From positions 38,609-102,608 of the forward strand of contig NZ_AYMV01000021.1 in NCBI RefSeq assembly GCF_000633415.1: 64,000 bases of DNA, in the 5' to 3' direction. The number at the start of each line of letters is the position of its first letter. Position 1 is the stretch's first letter. The notes under the pieces are model-generated. The model was given only the letters and a program-made list of their open reading frames with translations. It searched no databases and was not told where the DNA came from. The DNA is from Leucobacter sp. PH1c (GTDB lineage: Bacteria > Actinomycetota > Actinomycetes > Actinomycetales > Microbacteriaceae). Made by a program: the position numbers and the translations under genes. This document shows positions 8,738-16,666 of the stretch, piece by piece.

Positions 8738-9639
8738 CCGCCGAGACCCCCGCGCCCGGCCTGCGGAAGCGGGTCGGCGCACCGGGGCGGGATCTCACCC
8801 GCCCGGCCTCGCCCGAGCCGCTGCCCGTGCCGCTGTACGACAACCACACGCACCTCGAATTCGAGGACGGCATCGACCAGCTCGAACCCCTCGACTCGCT
8901 CGCGCGGGCCGAGGCGGTCGGCGTGCGCGGCGTCGTGCAGGTGGGCACCGACCTCGAGACGAGCCGCTGGAGCGCCCAGCTCGCGGCGAGCGACCCGCGC
9001 GTGCTCGCGGCCGTCGCGCTGCACCCGAACGAGGCGCCCAAGCTCTTCGCCCGCGGCGAGCTGAGCGCGCACCTCTCGGAGATCTCCCGCCTCGCGGCGG
9101 AGCCCCGCGTGCGCGCGGTCGGCGAGACCGGGCTCGACTTCTTCCGCACGGGGGAGGACGGGCGCGAGGCGCAGATCGAGGCGTTCGAAACGCACATCGA
9201 GATCGCGAAGGCGAACGGGATCGCGCTGCAGATCCACGATCGCGACGCGCACGACGAGGTCGTCGCGACCCTGCTGCGCGTCGGCGCCCCCGAGCGCACG
9301 GTGTTCCACTGCTTCTCGGGCGACACGCGCCTCGCGCGGATCTGCAACGAGCACGGCTGGTACATGTCGTTCGCGGGCACCACGACGTTCAAGAACGCCC
9401 CCGCCCTGCGCGAGGCGCTGACGGTCGCGCGCCCCGAGCTCGTCCTCGCGGAGACCGACGCGCCGTTCCTCACCCCCGAGCCGCACCGCGGCCGGCCGAA
9501 CGCGCCGTACCTCCTCCCCGTCACCGTGCGCCGCATGGCGGAGACCCTCGAAATGCCCCTCGACGAGCTGTGCACCCGCATCGCCGCCAACACCGAGCGC
9601 GTCTACGGCTCCTGGGATCCCGAGGAGGTGTCCGCGTGA
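8734..9639 (+). CDS. tatD: TatD-family metal-dependent deoxyribonuclease
   Basis: 301 aa TIM-barrel hydrolase. The metal-site motif DNHTHLEF near residue 35, the catalytic-site GETGLDFF, the QIHDRDAHDE segment, FHCFSGD and ETDAPFLTPEPHRGRPN follow the TatD/YcfH order. It starts with GTG inside the metG stop codon (GTGA), and its own stop overlaps the rsmA start, so the three genes are translationally coupled. The first 30 residues are a non-conserved Pro/Arg-rich extension. TatD proteins act in DNA repair or RNA turnover; the exact substrate here is unknown. Confidence 0.92.
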   Translation: MTAETPAPGLRKRVGAPGRDLTRPASPEPLPVPLYDNHTHLEFEDGIDQLEPLDSLARAEAVGVRGVVQVGTDLETSRWSAQLAASDPRVLAAVALHPNEAPKLFARGELSAHLSEISRLAAEPRVRAVGETGLDFFRTGEDGREAQIEAFETHIEIAKANGIALQIHDRDAHDEVVATLLRVGAPERTVFHCFSGDTRLARICNEHGWYMSFAGTTTFKNAPALREALTVARPELVLAETDAPFLTPEPHRGRPNAPYLLPVTVRRMAETLEMPLDELCTRIAANTERVYGSWDPEEVSA

Positions 9640-10517
9640 GCGGGGCCGCATCGGGCTCGGGCGAGGCCCCCGCACTGCTCGGCCCGGCCGAGGTGCGCGA
9701 GCTCGCCGAGCGGCTCGGCGTCTCGCCGACGAAGAAACTCGGCCAGAACTTCGTGATCGATCCGAACACGGTGCGCAAGATCGTGCGCCTGGCCGGGGTG
9801 GAGGCGGGCGACCGCGTCATCGAGGTGGGGCCCGGGCTCGGCTCGCTCACGCTCGGCATCACCGAGGCGGGGGCCGACGTCACCGCCGTCGAGATCGACC
9901 ACCGCCTCGCCGCGGAGCTCCCGGCGACCGTGCGCACCATGCAGCCGGACGCCGCGGAGCGCTTCCGCGTGGTGCGCAGCGACGCCCTCGAGGTGACGGC
10001 GGAGACGCTCGCCGAGCTCCCCGCTCCGCCCGAGCTGCTCGTGGCGAACCTGCCCTACAACGTCTCCGTGCCGATCCTCATGCACTTCCTCGAGCTCATC
10101 CCCGAGCTGCGCGGCGGGCTCGTGATGGTGCAGGCCGAGGTCGGCTACCGGATCGCCGCGCAGCCGGGCAGCAAGGAGTACGGCGCACCGAGCGCGAAGG
10201 CCGCATGGTACGGTCCGTGGCGGATCGCGGGCACCGTGAGCCGCCGCATCTTCTGGCCCGTGCCCGGCGTCGACTCGGTGCTCGTGGGCTATGAGCGCCG
10301 CGCCGAGCCGCGCGGCACGGTCGCCGAGCGCGACCGCACCTTCGCACTCGTGAACGCCGCATTCGCGCAGCGTCGGAAGATGCTGCGGCAGTCGCTCCAG
10401 GCCGTGCTCGGCCCGCTCGATGCCGCCGTCGCGACGATCGAGACGGCGGGGATCGACCCGACGCTTCGCGCAGAGCAGCTCAGCATCGACGACTACCTGG
10501 CGATCGCCCGGGCGTAG
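9636..10517 (+). CDS. rsmA: 16S rRNA dimethyladenosine transferase
   Basis: 293 aa. Dimethylates the two adjacent adenines near the 3' end of 16S rRNA during 30S maturation (KsgA). LGQNFVID, the SAM-binding VGPGLGSLT, the acidic EIDHRLA and the catalytic NLPYNVSVP are all visible, followed by the FWPVPGVDSVLV and RRKMLRQSL C-terminal motifs. GTG 9636 overlaps the tatD stop and has GAGGAGG ten bases upstream. No resuscitation-promoting-factor gene sits between tatD and rsmA, unlike many actinobacteria. Confidence 0.95.
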   Translation: MSGAASGSGEAPALLGPAEVRELAERLGVSPTKKLGQNFVIDPNTVRKIVRLAGVEAGDRVIEVGPGLGSLTLGITEAGADVTAVEIDHRLAAELPATVRTMQPDAAERFRVVRSDALEVTAETLAELPAPPELLVANLPYNVSVPILMHFLELIPELRGGLVMVQAEVGYRIAAQPGSKEYGAPSAKAAWYGPWRIAGTVSRRIFWPVPGVDSVLVGYERRAEPRGTVAERDRTFALVNAAFAQRRKMLRQSLQAVLGPLDAAVATIETAGIDPTLRAEQLSIDDYLAIARA

Positions 10518-10612
10518 CGGGGCGCCCGCACCGCGCCCGTCGCACGGGCCCCGGCCCCAAGCCTGCGCCCGCGGGCCCGCGCCCACCGCACCCGAACCCC
10601 TCCAATCCAGCA

Positions 10613-10672
10613 GGAGAAATCTCGAATATCGGTCGGTTGTGTCCCAAAACGTCCGAGATTGCAGATTTCTCC
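10613..10672. repeat. Intergenic palindromic repeat, copy 3
   Basis: 10-bp perfect arms GGAGAAATCT (10613-10622) and AGATTTCTCC (10663-10672), with a degenerate inner pair (CGAATATCGG against CCGAGATTGC). It lies in the 298-bp gap between the co-directional rsmA and ispE genes. The rest of the gap is GC-rich with no gene that I can support. Confidence 0.8.
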
Positions 10673-10815
10673 GAGGGGAGGGGCGCGGACGAATGGCGCG
10701 CCACCCCAATGAACACGCGGGGAACCGCGGGGAACGCGCGGGATGCGCGCGGCGCGCACGTCGCCGTGTGACCAGGTGGGGAATCGGGGCTCCCGCGGTG
10801 CGCTAGTTTGTACAT

Positions 10816-11751
10816 ATGAGCCCCATTCCGAAGCGCACGGTCACCGTGCGGGCACCGGGGAAGATCAACGTCTACTTCCGCGTCGGTGCGCTGCAGGAGG
10901 ACGGCTATCACGATGTCGCCTCGCTGTACCAGGCCGTCTCGCTCTTCGAGGAGGTCACGGCGACGGCCGCCGAGGGCTTCTCCGTGCGATTCACGGGTCC
11001 GATCGATTCGAGCGAACTCGCGACCGACGACACGAACCTCGCGATCGTCGCCGCGCGCCTCCTCGCCGAGCGCACGGGCTACGCGGGCGGCGTCGACCTC
11101 ACCATCCTGAAGCGCGTGCCCATCGCGGGCGGCATGGGCGGCGGCTCGGCCGATGCCGCGGCCACCCTCGTGGCGTGCGATGAGCTCTGGGGCACGGGCC
11201 TCGGCCGGTCCGGCCTGCTGCCGCTCGCCGCGGAGCTCGGCGCCGACGTGCCGTTCGCGCTCGAGGGCGGCACGGCCGTCGGTACGGGGCGCGGCGACGA
11301 GCTCAGCCCCGCGCTCGCGAAGGGCTCGTTCCACTGGGTGCTCGCACTGTCCGATCTCGGGCTCAGCACCCCCGTTGTCTACGGAACGCTCGACCAGCAC
11401 CGAGACACCTATGCGGGGGAGCTCGGGCCGCAGCCCGACCTCGTGAAGGTGGACACAGCGGTGCTGCAGGCCGTGCGCATCGGCGACGCCGATTCGCTCG
11501 CGGATGCGATGCACAACGACCTCCAGGTCGCCGCACTGAAGCTCGCCCCCGAACTCGTCGAGCTGCTCGAGCTCGGCGAATCGCGCGGCGCGCTCGCGGG
11601 GATCGTCTCGGGATCCGGCCCGACCGTCGCCTTCCTCGTCGAGGACGCGCAGTCCGCCGCCGAGCTGCGCAGCATGCTCGGGAAGCGCGGGATCCGCGCG
11701 CTCACCGTGACGGGCCCCGTCCATGGCGCGCGCGTGCTCGACGCGCAGTAG
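10816..11751 (+). CDS. ispE: 4-diphosphocytidyl-2-C-methyl-D-erythritol kinase
   Basis: 311 aa GHMP kinase of the MEP isoprenoid pathway, phosphorylating the 2-hydroxyl of CDP-methylerythritol. [12 protein letters not shown] at the N-terminus, the ATP-binding [15 protein letters not shown] loop and the C-terminal [10 protein letters not shown] are diagnostic. TAGTTT (10804-10809) ends six bases before ATG, consistent with a leaderless message. Separated from rsmA by repeat copy 3, so it probably has its own promoter although the gene order is the conserved one. Confidence 0.95.
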   Translation: MSPIPKRTVTVRAPGKINVYFRVGALQEDGYHDVASLYQAVSLFEEVTATAAEGFSVRFTGPIDSSELATDDTNLAIVAARLLAERTGYAGGVDLTILKRVPIAGGMGGGSADAAATLVACDELWGTGLGRSGLLPLAAELGADVPFALEGGTAVGTGRGDELSPALAKGSFHWVLALSDLGLSTPVVYGTLDQHRDTYAGELGPQPDLVKVDTAVLQAVRIGDADSLADAMHNDLQVAALKLAPELVELLELGESRGALAGIVSGSGPTVAFLVEDAQSAAELRSMLGKRGIRALTVTGPVHGARVLDAQ

Positions 11752-11795
11752 CGCTCGGCGGGAATAGGGTGCGCGCCTGGCCGGTTGCACCCGGT

Positions 11796-12482
11796 GTGAG
11801 TGAAACGATCCGCGTAGACATCTGGTCCGATATCGCCTGCCCGTGGTGCTACATCGGCAAGCACCGCTTCGAAGCCGGCGTCGCTGCCTTCACGGCCGAG
11901 CACCCCGACGTGGCGATCGAGGTGGAGAGCCACAGTTTCGAGCTCGCCCCGGACACGCCCCTCGATTTCCAAGGCAGTGAGATCGATTTCCTCGTGAAGC
12001 ACAAGGGCATGCCCGAGGCGCAGGTCGAGCAGATGCTCGGGCAGATGACGGAGATGGCCGCGGCCGAGGGCATCACGTTCGACTTCTCGCGCGTGAAGCA
12101 CGCGAACACCCGCCGCGCGCACCGCGTGCTGCACCTCGCGAAGGCGGAGGGTGTGCAGCCCGCCGTTCAGGAGCGGCTCTTCCGCGCCTACTTCGCGGAG
12201 GGGGCCGACATGTCGGATCCCGAGACGCTCGCCGCGCTCGGCGCCGAGGCCGGGCTGGATCCCGCCGCGGTGCGCGCCGCACTCGATGACGAGGCCCTCG
12301 GCGCGGCCGTGGACAGCGACATCACCCGCGCGCAGATGCTCGGCATCAGCGGCGTGCCCTTCTTCCTCCTCGACCAGAAGTACGGGGTCTCCGGCGCGCA
12401 GCCGGCGGACGCCTTCGCCGGAGTGCTCGCGCAGGTGCTCGAGCTCGGCCGCGCAGGCGAGCCCGCAGACGCCGACGCCTGA
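11796..12482 (+). CDS. FrnE-type DsbA-family thiol oxidoreductase
   Basis: 228 aa thioredoxin-fold protein with an inserted helical domain. The active site CPWC is at residues 15-18 (DIACPWCYIGKHRFE) and the cis-Pro loop is GISGVPFF, as in FrnE / 2-hydroxychromene-2-carboxylate isomerase relatives. There is no signal peptide, so it is cytoplasmic. I placed the start at GTG 11796 (VSETIRVDIW); a GTG at 11769 falls inside a -10-like TAGGGT (11765-11770) and is unlikely. The next gene, 29 bp downstream, encodes a small protein ending in CCGGSCC, a possible redox partner or substrate. Confidence 0.85.
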   Translation: MSETIRVDIWSDIACPWCYIGKHRFEAGVAAFTAEHPDVAIEVESHSFELAPDTPLDFQGSEIDFLVKHKGMPEAQVEQMLGQMTEMAAAEGITFDFSRVKHANTRRAHRVLHLAKAEGVQPAVQERLFRAYFAEGADMSDPETLAALGAEAGLDPAAVRAALDDEALGAAVDSDITRAQMLGISGVPFFLLDQKYGVSGAQPADAFAGVLAQVLELGRAGEPADADA

Positions 12483-12511
12483 TCCTTCACCCCTCCACGA
12501 AAGGAACGCCC

Positions 12512-12688
12512 ATGAGCGAGACGACGAACACCCCGACCGCGGCCGCCGACACCGCAGCCGACACGAACCCGGCCGCGGGGCTCGAGAGCGCCGTGAGCTT
12601 CGCGGACGCGGAGACGCGCGAGATCCTCAACCTCCTCGGCGACAGTGAGGCAGGCGGCTCCTGCTGCGGCGGGTCCTGCTGCGTCTAA
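12512..12688 (+). CDS. 58-aa peptide with paired-cysteine tail
   Basis: Short gene with a convincing GAAAGGA ribosome-binding site ending about eight bases before ATG 12512. The product starts MSETTNT, has an Ala/Thr/Asp-rich, probably disordered first 25 residues, then a predicted helix (AVSFADAETREILNLLGDS) and ends GGSCCGGSCCV. The two CC pairs separated by GGS suggest metal binding or thiol chemistry. It follows the FrnE-type oxidoreductase by 29 bp and precedes a strong terminator, so the two form a unit. I do not recognise the family. Possibilities are a metallochaperone-like or redox-sensing peptide, or a peptide precursor; no modification enzyme is nearby. Confidence 0.7.
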   Translation: MSETTNTPTAAADTAADTNPAAGLESAVSFADAETREILNLLGDSEAGGSCCGGSCCV

Positions 12689-12764
12689 GCGCACCGCGGG
12701 ATCCCGGCGACGGCTGATCCGGATCCTGCGCGGTGACGGTGCGCCCCGTTGGGGCGTTGCCTGA

Positions 12765-12804
12765 CCCGGCCGGTGCGCTGGATCATTCCGCGCACCGAGC
12801 CGGG
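12765..12804. terminator. Terminator hairpin after the CC peptide gene
   Basis: Arms at 12765-12778 and 12790-12804 pair through GGTGCGC/GCGCACC and CCCGGC/GCCGGG with a small bulge and an 11-base loop. A weaker GCCCC-gtt-GGGGC hairpin lies just before it at about 12742-12755. The site separates convergent genes and probably works in both directions. Confidence 0.7.
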
Positions 12805-12809
12805 CCGGT

Positions 12810-14621
12810 TCAGCGCGCCTGTACGCCGAACAGCCCGGAGCCGTAGCGCGTGAGCACCCGGTAGGCGTCCCCGAACGTCTCGGGCGGATTCCGTTTCTCG
12901 GCCTCGGTGCCGTACTCGTGCAGGAGCAAGCCGATGAGGCCGCGCGCGGGCGGGCTGAGCGGACGGTCGGACTCGAGCTCGGCCGGGTGTGCCTCCGGGT
13001 TCGGAGGCACGTAGGCCGGTACCGGCTGCGGCCAGTCCGCGGCGTGCCGGGGCACGGCGCGATTGAACGCGCCGAGGAGCGTGCGTGCGCCGTGGTCGCG
13101 CCGCGTGAGCGACTCGATCCCGAATCGCTCGGACAGGGTCGCCGCGAGTGCGCCGTGGTGCATCTCCTCGGAGAACACGCTGCCGCGCTCGGTGTGCGCG
13201 GAGACGATGATCGCGGGCACCCGGCACCCGAGCCGGTCGAAGCCGAAGCCCATCTCCCCGGCTCCGGAGTCATCGGGCGGGGGCGCCGCAGGCGGCGGCA
13301 CGTGGTCGTAGGTGCCCCCGTGCTCGTCGAAGGTGATGAGCAGCGCGGTGTTCAGGTAGTTCGAGCCCTCGGCCGCGGTCGAATCGCGGATTGCGGAGTA
13401 GACCTCGTGGATGAGCGCGTCGCCCGCCCGCGCGTCCGAGATCGCGCCGGAGACGACCCTCTCGCCGTCCACCGTGCTCTCGCGGAGCGGCCCCACTGGC
13501 GGGTGGAAGTCGTTGTGGTTGAAGATCATCCGCGGCTCGATGAAGGCGTACTCGGGAAGCGTGCCCGCCGCGACGTCGGCGTGGAACTGCGCCATCGTGG
13601 CGAACCGCTCCGTTCGCCAGTACTTGCGCAGTACGGGCGCGTGCAGGATCCCCGTGAACGAGACGAGCTGGAGCTCGTCGAAGTAGATGCGCCAGCTCAG
13701 GCCGCGCTCCTCGAGCCGCGTGAACACCGTCGGCGTCGGCGCCGCATCGAGCCACTTGCCGTAGCCGCCGCCCAGCATGTTCGTCACGAAGCCATGCGAG
13801 GTCGAGGCGTGGAAGAAGCTGCGGTTGCAGAACGTCTGGCTGGGGACACCGCAGAACCAGTGGTCGTACACGCCGAACTCGCGCGCGAGGGTCGAGAGCA
13901 CGGGCAGCATCTCGGGGGAGAAGGAGCCCATGATCCGCTCCCGCGCGCGCGGCGTGATCGGCTCCCCGGTGCGGGTGCGGAAGTCCGTTTCGTAGTCGAG
14001 CACGAAGCCGTCCATGGTGGCCGGGGTCCCGGGGTCCGGCGCGTGGAACGGCGCCGTGAGATCGGCGAGGTCCTTCCCGCGGTTGTGCGGATCGATCCGG
14101 CCGAACAGCTGCGTGTTGACGTGCGGGTACTCCTCGCCGGGATCGGGATCCGGGCTGCTCATGATCTCGTCCGTCGTACCCGTGTACACGTGGGCGGGCA
14201 CGACCGTGCCGTCCTCCGCGGTGTTCGCGTGCGTGCCGAAGGCGAGCCCCGCGAAGCGGCCGCCCGGGGGCGGCGCGTCGGGCGAGTAGAGGAAGCCGAG
14301 CAGGTTGTCGAAGGAGCGGTTCTCGCCCATCACGACGACGAGGTGATCGAATCCCGGTTCCTTCCGGGGGCGGGGGACCGAGAACCGCTCGGGGATGTAG
14401 GGCGCCCCGGGATCCGGCGCGGTGGCCGCCGCGGTGATGGCGGCCCCCGCTGCGCCGCCCGCAGCGAGGCCCGCCGCGAGCATCCCGCCGGTGCGGAGGA
14501 AGCCGCGCCGGCTGGTGAGCTGAGGTTCCGACGGCTGCGCTCGATCGTTCGGGCCGCGTCCTTCCGACGCCGACGCCGACGCCGACTCCGACTCGGACTC
14601 CGATTCGGGCGTGGGACTCAT
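12810..14621 (-). CDS. Tat-exported phosphoesterase (phospholipase C / acid phosphatase family)
   Basis: 603 aa. A twin-arginine signal, SRRGFLR (37-43) followed by an Ala/Gly-rich hydrophobic stretch, directs the folded protein out of the cell. The mature part belongs to the PF04185 phosphoesterase family: MGENRSFDNLLG (metal site and nucleophile region near residue 97), the VYDHWFCGVPSQTFCNRSF block and the ITFDEHGGTYDHVPPP block. Members cleave phospholipids or phosphate monoesters; which one applies cannot be told. The first 20 residues are a Ser-Glu/Ser-Ala repeat encoded by an 8-fold short tandem repeat. The start overlaps the lipase gene stop (ATGA), so both are co-translated. Confidence 0.88.
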   Translation of the reverse strand: MSPTPESESESESASASASEGRGPNDRAQPSEPQLTSRRGFLRTGGMLAAGLAAGGAAGAAITAAATAPDPGAPYIPERFSVPRPRKEPGFDHLVVVMGENRSFDNLLGFLYSPDAPPPGGRFAGLAFGTHANTAEDGTVVPAHVYTGTTDEIMSSPDPDPGEEYPHVNTQLFGRIDPHNRGKDLADLTAPFHAPDPGTPATMDGFVLDYETDFRTRTGEPITPRARERIMGSFSPEMLPVLSTLAREFGVYDHWFCGVPSQTFCNRSFFHASTSHGFVTNMLGGGYGKWLDAAPTPTVFTRLEERGLSWRIYFDELQLVSFTGILHAPVLRKYWRTERFATMAQFHADVAAGTLPEYAFIEPRMIFNHNDFHPPVGPLRESTVDGERVVSGAISDARAGDALIHEVYSAIRDSTAAEGSNYLNTALLITFDEHGGTYDHVPPPAAPPPDDSGAGEMGFGFDRLGCRVPAIIVSAHTERGSVFSEEMHHGALAATLSERFGIESLTRRDHGARTLLGAFNRAVPRHAADWPQPVPAYVPPNPEAHPAELESDRPLSPPARGLIGLLLHEYGTEAEKRNPPETFGDAYRVLTRYGSGLFGVQAR

Positions 14622-16540
14622 GAGCCCTCCTCAGCGTTCGGCGGCGTGGTCGCGCCGCAGGTGTCGTTCGCGGGCGCTCCGGCCCAGCGGTCCAGGGTCC
14701 AGCTCACGAGCTCGGGGGTGAGCGGCGAGTCCGCGGCGACGAGGGAGAGGTGATCGAGCCCCGGGTAGGTGCGGAAATCGAGGGGGACTCCCGCGGCGCA
14801 CCGCCCCGCGACCCACTGCTCCTGCTGGGCCGGCTGGACGAGCGGATCGGCGAGCCCCTGCGCGACGAGCACGGGGGCCGGGAACGGGCCGGTCGGCGTC
14901 TGCGCGCGCAGCGTACGCCCGAACTCGCCCGCGAGCACCCGGTCGGGGAAGATCTGGCTGGGCACCTGCGTGCCGCGCAGGATCGCGGCGAGCGCGTCCT
15001 GGCCGTTGAAGCAGAGCTGGCTGATCTTCGCGACGCCGCCGGCGGAGCCCGGGGTGAGCTCGTCCGCGAGGCCGAGCTCCGGGAAGATCTCGTCCCAGGT
15101 CGCGGCGATGTACGCGGAGACGGTCTTGCCCGCCGCCTCGTTCTTCGTCACCTCCGCGAGGCCGTACAGGTTCGCGGCCGGGGCGAATGCGGCGATCCCG
15201 GCGATCTCGAGCTCGGGGGCGTAATCGGGGGCGATCTGCCCGGTCCAGAGCGAGCCCTGCCCGCCCTGCGAGTGCCCCCAGACCACCGTCTTCGCGGGGA
15301 GACGGAGCCCGTCGAGTTCCCGGGCCGCGCGCGTCGCGTCGAGCACGTTGCGGCCCTCGGCGGAGCCGATGAGGTAGGGGTGTGGGCCCGCCGTGCCGAG
15401 GCCGATGTAGTCGGAGGTGACCGCGGCCCAGCCGTGCTCGGTGACGAGCGTGCTGAGCGCCGCGCCCGCTCCGTCCGCGAAGGGCGTCGCGCTGAGCGAG
15501 GGCGCGCACTTCGGCGCCACGCCGGTGGTCCCGTGGGCCACGGAGAGGAGCGGAAGCGGCGCATCGCCGCGCTGCGCGGGCGCGACGACGGTGCCGCTCG
15601 ACACGGCAGGCTCGCCCGCGACCCCCGTGGTCGTGTAGAGGATGCGCCACGCCTCGGCCCCGCGCGGTACGCCCGTCGTGAGCGGCTCCGAGCGGATCAG
15701 ACGGCCGGGCTCCGAGGGTACGGCGGACGGCGGGGTGTAGAACGCGCCGGGTTCGGGCAGGGGCACGCCGCCGAGCGCCCAGCCGGTGCCGAGCGCGAGC
15801 GCGAGCGATGCGACGAGCGCGAGGGAGGCACCGAGCGCGCGGCCCCAGCGGGCGACGCGGCCGCGGGGCCGGGAACGCGGCACCGGAGTGGCCGCCGGAT
15901 CCGCCGCAGGATCGGGCACCAGAGCCGCCGCAGGATCGGGCACCAGAGTCCCCGCCGGATCGGGTGCCGGATCGGATGCGTGAACGGATGCCGCCTCGGC
16001 GCGTGCGGAGCGTCGAGAGTCGCCGAGCAGCGCGAGCAGCAGCGCGAGTCCCTGGAAGACGAGGAACGCTCCGACGCCGAGCCGGAACACGGTGAGGGTG
16101 AGCACGGGCCACGAGAGCGCGACGACGCCGAGCACGATGCCCGCGAGCGCCGCGATGACGCTCGTCACCCGCGCCTCGCCGCGGCCGAGCACCGCCTGCA
16201 CCGCGCGGAGCAGTCCGTGCGCGACGAGCGCGATCCCCACGACGAGCGCGAGCCCCGGCGCGCTCGCACCCGGCCAGAGCGCGACGACCGCGCCCGCGAC
16301 AATGCTCGCCGCGCCGAGCACGCGCGCGGGGAGGCGGAGGGCCGCGTCCGGTGCGGGGAGGAGCAGGGCGCCGAGCCCGAGCACCGCGACGCCGAGCCCC
16401 GTCGCCACGGCGGTCTGCTGCGGCGTGAGCGGGGCGAGGATGAGGGCAACGCCGAGGCCGACCGCCGCGAGCGCGATGACGGCGCGGGCGGGCCCCGCGA
16501 GCGGCGCGAGGGCGGTGAGGATCCTGATCCGGATGGGCAC
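14618..16540 (-). CDS. Membrane-anchored lipase with N-terminal HdeD-like domain
   Basis: 640 aa fusion. Residues 15-175 form about six hydrophobic helices resembling HdeD/DUF308; a Pro/Asp-rich linker (186-222) with three VPDPA units and one more hydrophobic helix (236-258) follow. From residue 265 the protein is an alpha/beta hydrolase of the secreted lipase (LIP, PF03583) type: oxyanion region VAHGTTG, nucleophile elbow GHSQGG (Ser424), later Asp in QGLADPLV and His in PGLDHLSL. GTG 16540 has GAGAGG six bases upstream. It precedes and overlaps the Tat phosphoesterase gene, suggesting joint lipid degradation at the cell surface. Confidence 0.82.
   Translation of the reverse strand: MPIRIRILTALAPLAGPARAVIALAAVGLGVALILAPLTPQQTAVATGLGVAVLGLGALLLPAPDAALRLPARVLGAASIVAGAVVALWPGASAPGLALVVGIALVAHGLLRAVQAVLGRGEARVTSVIAALAGIVLGVVALSWPVLTLTVFRLGVGAFLVFQGLALLLALLGDSRRSARAEAASVHASDPAPDPAGTLVPDPAAALVPDPAADPAATPVPRSRPRGRVARWGRALGASLALVASLALALGTGWALGGVPLPEPGAFYTPPSAVPSEPGRLIRSEPLTTGVPRGAEAWRILYTTTGVAGEPAVSSGTVVAPAQRGDAPLPLLSVAHGTTGVAPKCAPSLSATPFADGAGAALSTLVTEHGWAAVTSDYIGLGTAGPHPYLIGSAEGRNVLDATRAARELDGLRLPAKTVVWGHSQGGQGSLWTGQIAPDYAPELEIAGIAAFAPAANLYGLAEVTKNEAAGKTVSAYIAATWDEIFPELGLADELTPGSAGGVAKISQLCFNGQDALAAILRGTQVPSQIFPDRVLAGEFGRTLRAQTPTGPFPAPVLVAQGLADPLVQPAQQEQWVAGRCAAGVPLDFRTYPGLDHLSLVAADSPLTPELVSWTLDRWAGAPANDTCGATTPPNAEEGS
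15895..15970. repeat. 24-bp coding tandem repeat in the lipase linker
   Basis: The unit GCCGCCGCAGGATCGGGCAC plus CAGA is repeated about three times (period 24, 15901 to 15925 to 15949), the last copy diverged. As a multiple of three it changes only the length of the Pro/Asp/Ala linker between the membrane and catalytic parts of the lipase. Confidence 0.7.
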
Positions 16541-16666
16541 GGTCTGCCTCTCTGCAGTGGGAGCTCTCTGAGCCCGGGGTCATGAGCCGCCTGCGGCGAC
16601 GCTTCCAGCGTAGTCCGGGGGAGCGGCGCGGTCGATGGGGCGGAACTGAACTACGCTGGAGGGGTT

